Assembly: GCA_902363675.1 (NCBI GenBank)
Contig: CABJAV010000016.1
Span: forward strand, 9,536 to 73,535
Direction of reading: 5' to 3'
DNA: 64,000 nucleotides
From: Lachnospiraceae bacterium
GTDB lineage: Bacteria > Bacillota > Clostridia > Lachnospirales > Lachnospiraceae
Made by a program: the position numbers and the translations under genes. The notes beneath the pieces were generated by a model. It had not been told where the DNA came from, did not search any database, and was given only the letters and a program-made list of their open reading frames with translations. How positions within the stretch are numbered: the first letter of the stretch is position 1; each line of letters opens with the position of its first letter. This document shows positions 60,666-64,000 of this stretch, piece by piece.

Positions 60666-60693
60666 TTGACAAGGATTTTAGTTATTGTATAAT
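60666..60693 (+). promoter_or_regulatory. promoter of the L,D-transpeptidase gene
   Basis: TTGACA (60666-60671), 16-bp spacer and TATAAT (60688-60693), 38 bp before the TTG start. Confidence 0.8.
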
Positions 60694-60731
60694 AAGGGAT
60701 TGAGTGAGAAAATGATAGAGAGGGTGCAATT

Positions 60732-62396
60732 TTGAGCGTGGACGAGAAGAGAAAAGCGGCACAGAAAAAGCCGGAAAGAAGCAAAAGAAGAAAAAACAGT
60801 GCAAAAAATAGACGGGTGGTACTTGGAGCGATTGCTGTACTGGTTGTTGTATATGTGGGAACGAGCATTTATTTTATGCATCATTTTTATCCGCAGACAA
60901 CTTTAAATGGAAGAAACGTTGGTGGATATTCGGCAAAAAAAGTAAAAAGTGTAGCAAATGACGAGATTCATTCCTATGTACTTAAATTAAAGACAAGAGA
61001 TGGAAAGACAGAAAAAATTGCAGGAGCTGATATTGATCTGGAACCACAGTGGAATGATGATACGGAAAAGCTAATTAAAAAGCAGAACGGTTTTGCATGG
61101 CCGGTAAAGCTTTTTCAAAAAGAAACTTTAAAAAGTGAAACACTGGTCGCTTTTGACAAAGAAAAAGTAAAAAAGGCTGTGGATGCTTTAGACTGTATGG
61201 ACGAAAGCAAACAGACTGCTCCGAAGAATGCAGGGGCATCTTCTTACAGCTCCAAGGATGGATATACAATTGTTCCATGTGTTATGGGAACAAAAATTGA
61301 TACAGATAAAATGTATGAAGCTGTGGATAATGCTGTTAATGGGCTGGTGGAAAAACTCAATCTCGATAAAGCAGGAGTATATATAAATCCAACGGTTTTT
61401 GATGATAATAAAGAACTGGCTCATGCCGTTGATAGCATGAACAAATATTCAAAGGCGAGCATTACATATCAGATTGGAAAGCACAGTGAGGTACTGGACG
61501 CATCGGTATACAGTGACTGGATGCGTTTGAATAAGGATTTGAAACCGGTTCTCAGCAAGAAAAAGGTAGAGAATTATGTAAATTCTCTGGCAAAGAAATA
61601 CAATACCTGTTATACTGCCAAAAAATTAAAGACATCTTATGGTAAGACAGTCACAATTCCAATCAGCCATTATGGATGGAAAGTCGATAATGAGACGGAA
61701 GTTAATCAGATTATAGATGATATTAAGGCGGGAAAGGCTGTTACCCGTGATTTAAATTATTCTATGACAGCCAACAGTCATGACGAAAATGACTTTGGGG
61801 ATTCTTATGTAGAAATCAATCTGACCGCCCAGCATCTGTTCTTATATAAGAACGGGAAACTTGTGATTGAAAGTGACTTTGTATCGGGAAATGTTTCAAA
61901 AGGAAATGCAACACCGACAGGCGCGTATGGAATTACCTATACCGAAAAGAATGCAACATTACGTGGGGAAAATTATGAGACACCGGTTACTTACTGGATG
62001 CCGTTTGCAGGAAATGTAGGTATGCATGATGCTTACTGGAGAAGTGCTTTTGGAGGAAGTATATACAAGACAGCGGGATCGCATGGATGTATCAACCTTC
62101 CACCAAGCGCGGCAAAAGTGATTTTTGAAAATGTTTCCAAGAATTATCCGGTTCTTGTATATGAACTGGAAGGAACTGAAGCAAATGCCAATGCAGATCA
62201 GAGTGCAGCAGATGCTGTTGATAAGCTGATCACCAGCATCGGGAAAGTGACATTGGATTCAAAAGATGCAATTGATAAGGCACAGAAAGCATATGATAAA
62301 TTAAACAGCAATGCAAAAAGCAAGGTGAAAAATTATAAGGCACTTGTGGATGCACAGAAAAAGTTGGAAAAACTGGAGAAGAAAGATGGGGAATAA
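60732..62396 (+). CDS. membrane-anchored L,D-transpeptidase (YkuD)
   Basis: Translation probably starts at TTG 60732 after GAGAGGG. The 554-residue protein has a basic N-terminus, one membrane helix (about 29-48), two peptidoglycan-binding/YoaR-like domains (about 50-350) and a YkuD domain with the active Cys in GSHGCINLPPSAA (about residue 453). A C-terminal helical module follows (VDKLITSIGKVTLDS, AYDKLNSNAKSKVKNY), found in many Firmicutes surface proteins. It makes 3-3 cross-links or attaches proteins to peptidoglycan outside the membrane. It overlaps the LacI gene by 11 nt. Confidence 0.92.
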   Translation: MSVDEKRKAAQKKPERSKRRKNSAKNRRVVLGAIAVLVVVYVGTSIYFMHHFYPQTTLNGRNVGGYSAKKVKSVANDEIHSYVLKLKTRDGKTEKIAGADIDLEPQWNDDTEKLIKKQNGFAWPVKLFQKETLKSETLVAFDKEKVKKAVDALDCMDESKQTAPKNAGASSYSSKDGYTIVPCVMGTKIDTDKMYEAVDNAVNGLVEKLNLDKAGVYINPTVFDDNKELAHAVDSMNKYSKASITYQIGKHSEVLDASVYSDWMRLNKDLKPVLSKKKVENYVNSLAKKYNTCYTAKKLKTSYGKTVTIPISHYGWKVDNETEVNQIIDDIKAGKAVTRDLNYSMTANSHDENDFGDSYVEINLTAQHLFLYKNGKLVIESDFVSGNVSKGNATPTGAYGITYTEKNATLRGENYETPVTYWMPFAGNVGMHDAYWRSAFGGSIYKTAGSHGCINLPPSAAKVIFENVSKNYPVLVYELEGTEANANADQSAADAVDKLITSIGKVTLDSKDAIDKAQKAYDKLNSNAKSKVKNYKALVDAQKKLEKLEKKDGE

Positions 62397-63381
62397 TATT
62401 ACGATTGCCGATGTGGCAGAAACACTTGGGGTATCAAAGACAACCGTAAGCCGGGCAATATCTGGCAAGGGAAGAATCAGTGAAGCAACCCGGCAGAGGG
62501 TTTTAAACTATATTGACGAACATGACTATAAGCCGAATGTGATTGCAAGGGGGCTGGCTCAATCTAAGACGTTTAATCTATGTGTGGTTATGCCAAGCAA
62601 TTATGCTTTGGTGGATTTGCCGTTTTTTCAGGAAGTAATCGCCGGAATACAGGAGATTGCGGCCATGAATGAGTATGATATTCTTTTGTGCATCTGTGAA
62701 GAAAATGATGTGTCCAGTCTTGAACGGATTTTACGCAATGGAAAAGTTGATGGCGTTGTACTGCTGCGTACATTTTTGCATGATGCACAGATTGAACTTT
62801 TGAGTCAAAAGAAAATTCCGTTTGTTACGACAGGTTCTACCACGTACAAAAAAGTAAAACAGGTGGATAATGACCATGAGAGTGCATGCAGGGAACTGAC
62901 TTCCATATTACTTATGCGTGGGATGAAAAGAATTGCTCTGTTAGGTGGAAGTGAATCCTATGTAGTAACACAGAATCGTTATAAAGGATATGCAAAAGCG
63001 TATGAGCAGATGCAGCAGAGCATGGATGAATCCCTGATTTATATGAATCTGGAGACAAAATCATTTATTGACCGGGCAGTGGAAGATGCCTTAGAAAAAA
63101 AGGCAGACTGCATTCTGTGCATGGATGATGCTATATGCAGTCAGGTACTGCGCAAGCTTCGACAGGAGCATGTAAAAGTACCAAATGATGTGAAAGTTGC
63201 ATCTTTTTACAATAGTTCGATTCTTGAAAATAACGTTCCTTCAATTACATCGCTTTCCTTTAATACGAAGGAACTTGGAATGGAAGCATGCAAGAACCTG
63301 CTGGCACAAATCGAAAATGAAAAGGTTCCGGAGCGTACGCTGCTTTCTTATGAAGTCGTATTGAAGGAATCTACAAAATAA
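62386..63381 (+). CDS. LacI-family transcriptional regulator
   Basis: The start is ATG 62386, with GGAGAAG upstream, inside the end of the transpeptidase gene. The 331-residue protein has the LacI helix-turn-helix and hinge (ITIADVAETLGVSKTTVSRA, NVIARGLAQ) and a periplasmic-binding-like effector domain. Sugar-binding regulators are usually beside transport genes; here it is joined to a cell-wall enzyme and followed by an IS element, so its targets are unknown. Confidence 0.92.
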   Translation: MGNNITIADVAETLGVSKTTVSRAISGKGRISEATRQRVLNYIDEHDYKPNVIARGLAQSKTFNLCVVMPSNYALVDLPFFQEVIAGIQEIAAMNEYDILLCICEENDVSSLERILRNGKVDGVVLLRTFLHDAQIELLSQKKIPFVTTGSTTYKKVKQVDNDHESACRELTSILLMRGMKRIALLGGSESYVVTQNRYKGYAKAYEQMQQSMDESLIYMNLETKSFIDRAVEDALEKKADCILCMDDAICSQVLRKLRQEHVKVPNDVKVASFYNSSILENNVPSITSLSFNTKELGMEACKNLLAQIENEKVPERTLLSYEVVLKESTK

Positions 63382-63402
63382 AAATAGGTTATGAATAGTT
63401 AC

Positions 63403-63455
63403 AAAACAGGTGTAATGTGTAAAATGAAATTTTTATACATTACACCTGTTTTATT
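63403..63455 (+). terminator. terminator after the lacI gene
   Basis: AAAACAGGTGTAATGT (63403-63418) and ACATTACACCTGTTTT (63437-63452) form a perfect 16-bp stem with T-rich tail. Confidence 0.9.
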
Positions 63456-63573
63456 GTAGAGGAAATGAAACCGTAATGTCCGGCTTCTGGTTAAAGAGTT
63501 CCCTGAATTGCGGATATGGACATATGTAAAATTTTTTATAATCCCCATGCTTGTTCCAGGCTCTTTGAAATAG

Positions 63574-63618
63574 GGCTACCGCAATCCCACTGGCTTTAGA
63601 CGGTGGGTTAAGGTAGCC
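63574..63618 (+). repeat. IS200/IS605 left-end hairpin
   Basis: GGCTACC (63574-63580) pairs with GGTAGCC (63612-63618), and inside it CCCAC (63586-63590) pairs with GTGGG (63603-63607). Subterminal hairpins recognised by TnpA are established for IS200/IS605 ends, and tnpA sequence begins 31 nt downstream. Confidence 0.7.
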
Positions 63619-63648
63619 AAAAATCAGAAATTACTGTATACTCATGGC

Positions 63649-63949
63649 ATGGGAACATGGAAATCTAAAAACAGACACAAATACCTATTACAATATCACA
63701 TTATTTTTGTCTGCAAATATAGAAAGAAATTACTGGTTTCGAGACAGATATCAGATGATATAAAACAGTTTTCGTATGAGATATGTCAGAGACACAGTGT
63801 GATAATAAGATATATGGAAAAGATATCCTCAATATTTACGAAAACAATTCTGGAAAGAACATACCTTTTGGATAGATGGATATTTTGCCTGTAGTGTAGG
63901 AAATGTATCGGAAGAAATGCTGAAAAGATATATAGAAAATCAAGGTTGA
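63649..63949 (+). pseudogene. tnpA: TnpA (Y1 transposase) with internal deletion
   Basis: The first part reads KNRHKYLLQYHIIFVCKYRK and continues to RHSVIIRYME, normal TnpA N-terminus. At about 63812-63815 the frame jumps, and the second part (IWKRYPQYLRKQFWKEHTFW, then DGYFACSVGNVSEEMLKRYI) runs to TGA 63947-63949. The HUH region between them (normally around DHIHYMIE) is gone, with a frame change, so about 30-40 codons were lost. The nuclease cannot be active. Confidence 0.85.
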
Positions 63950-63967
63950 GAAAGAGGGTGACAGTGG

Positions 63968-64000
63968 ATGTTAAAGGCATATAAATACAGAATATACCCT
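63968..64000 (+). CDS. tnpB: TnpB RNA-guided nuclease, start (partial)
   Basis: ATG 63968 opens MLKAYKYRIYP, the usual beginning of IS200/IS605 TnpB proteins (RuvC-like, omega-RNA-guided nuclease), after GAGGGTG. The gene leaves the window after 11 codons. Confidence 0.8.
   Translation, partial: MLKAYKYRIYP

Larger units (their letters stand above)
63574..64000 (+). mobile_element. IS200/IS605-family element, left part (partial)
   Basis: Left-end hairpin, internally deleted tnpA and the first 11 codons of tnpB run to the window edge. With tnpA broken the element is probably not self-mobile but could be moved in trans, and tnpB may remain functional. Confidence 0.75.

Overview
The window reads as part of a low-to-mid GC Firmicutes chromosome, most likely a gut Lachnospiraceae (Roseburia/Agathobacter/Blautia type). 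I infer this from a T-box-controlled aspS-gatCAB operon, a FeoA-FeoB fusion, a SleC-like spore cortex-lytic protein, clostridial Csp-type subtilase, PadR and NrtR regulators, and Tn916-type integrases. No rRNA or CRISPR array was seen. Two identical tRNA-Gly(GCC) genes are present.

Positions 1 to about 5,050 are AT-rich accessory DNA. They hold the end of an ECF sigma factor with its membrane anti-sigma partner, secreted or membrane proteins of unknown role, a decayed IS110 transposase, an IS200-type tnpA fragment, and a tyrosine integrase whose N-terminus is replaced by the IS fragment. This is probably the right end of one integrated element.

Positions 5,055 to 17,952 form a complete integrative mobilizable element of about 12.9 kb. 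It is bounded by two near-identical 29-bp copies of the 5' coding region of a low-molecular-weight protein tyrosine phosphatase gene (ptp). From left to right it carries a small XRE regulator, a C5 cytosine methyltransferase, a PmeII-like restriction enzyme, a Hachiman-type pair (hamA nuclease, hamB helicase), a candidate IncQ/pIP501-type oriT, a second XRE regulator, a mobilization and replication module (DUF3847, MobQ relaxase, CHC2 zinc finger, VirE-like ATPase), excisionase and integrase. The element therefore joins two anti-phage systems to a mobilization module. The element ends supply new start codons for ptp, so repeated insertion leaves the gene readable.

Positions 17,912 to about 63,460 are ordinary chromosome with short operons: ptp and dinB; T-box aspS-gatC-gatA-gatB; a clpX paralogue; an SbcCD/YhaON-like nuclease-ATPase pair; a GH42 beta-galactosidase; a Csp-like subtilase; a DUF2974 hydrolase; citrate synthase-argJ-proC; feoAB; two tRNA-Gly; padR with a SEDS-family membrane protein; an NAD salvage operon (nrtR-pncA-pncB) with two palindromes in its promoter; dus; thyA-folA-AEC transporter-ilvB-ilvN; a SleC-like protein; truA-recJ; a soluble chemoreceptor-like protein; a PAP2 membrane protein; and an L,D-transpeptidase-lacI pair.

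The right edge (from about 63,574) enters an IS200/IS605-family element with an internally deleted tnpA and the first codons of tnpB.

The least explained structure is a roughly 75-nt intergenic repeat (22,337 and 30,920, with a half copy at 58,719). It forms two hairpins whose stems carry compensatory base changes between copies.
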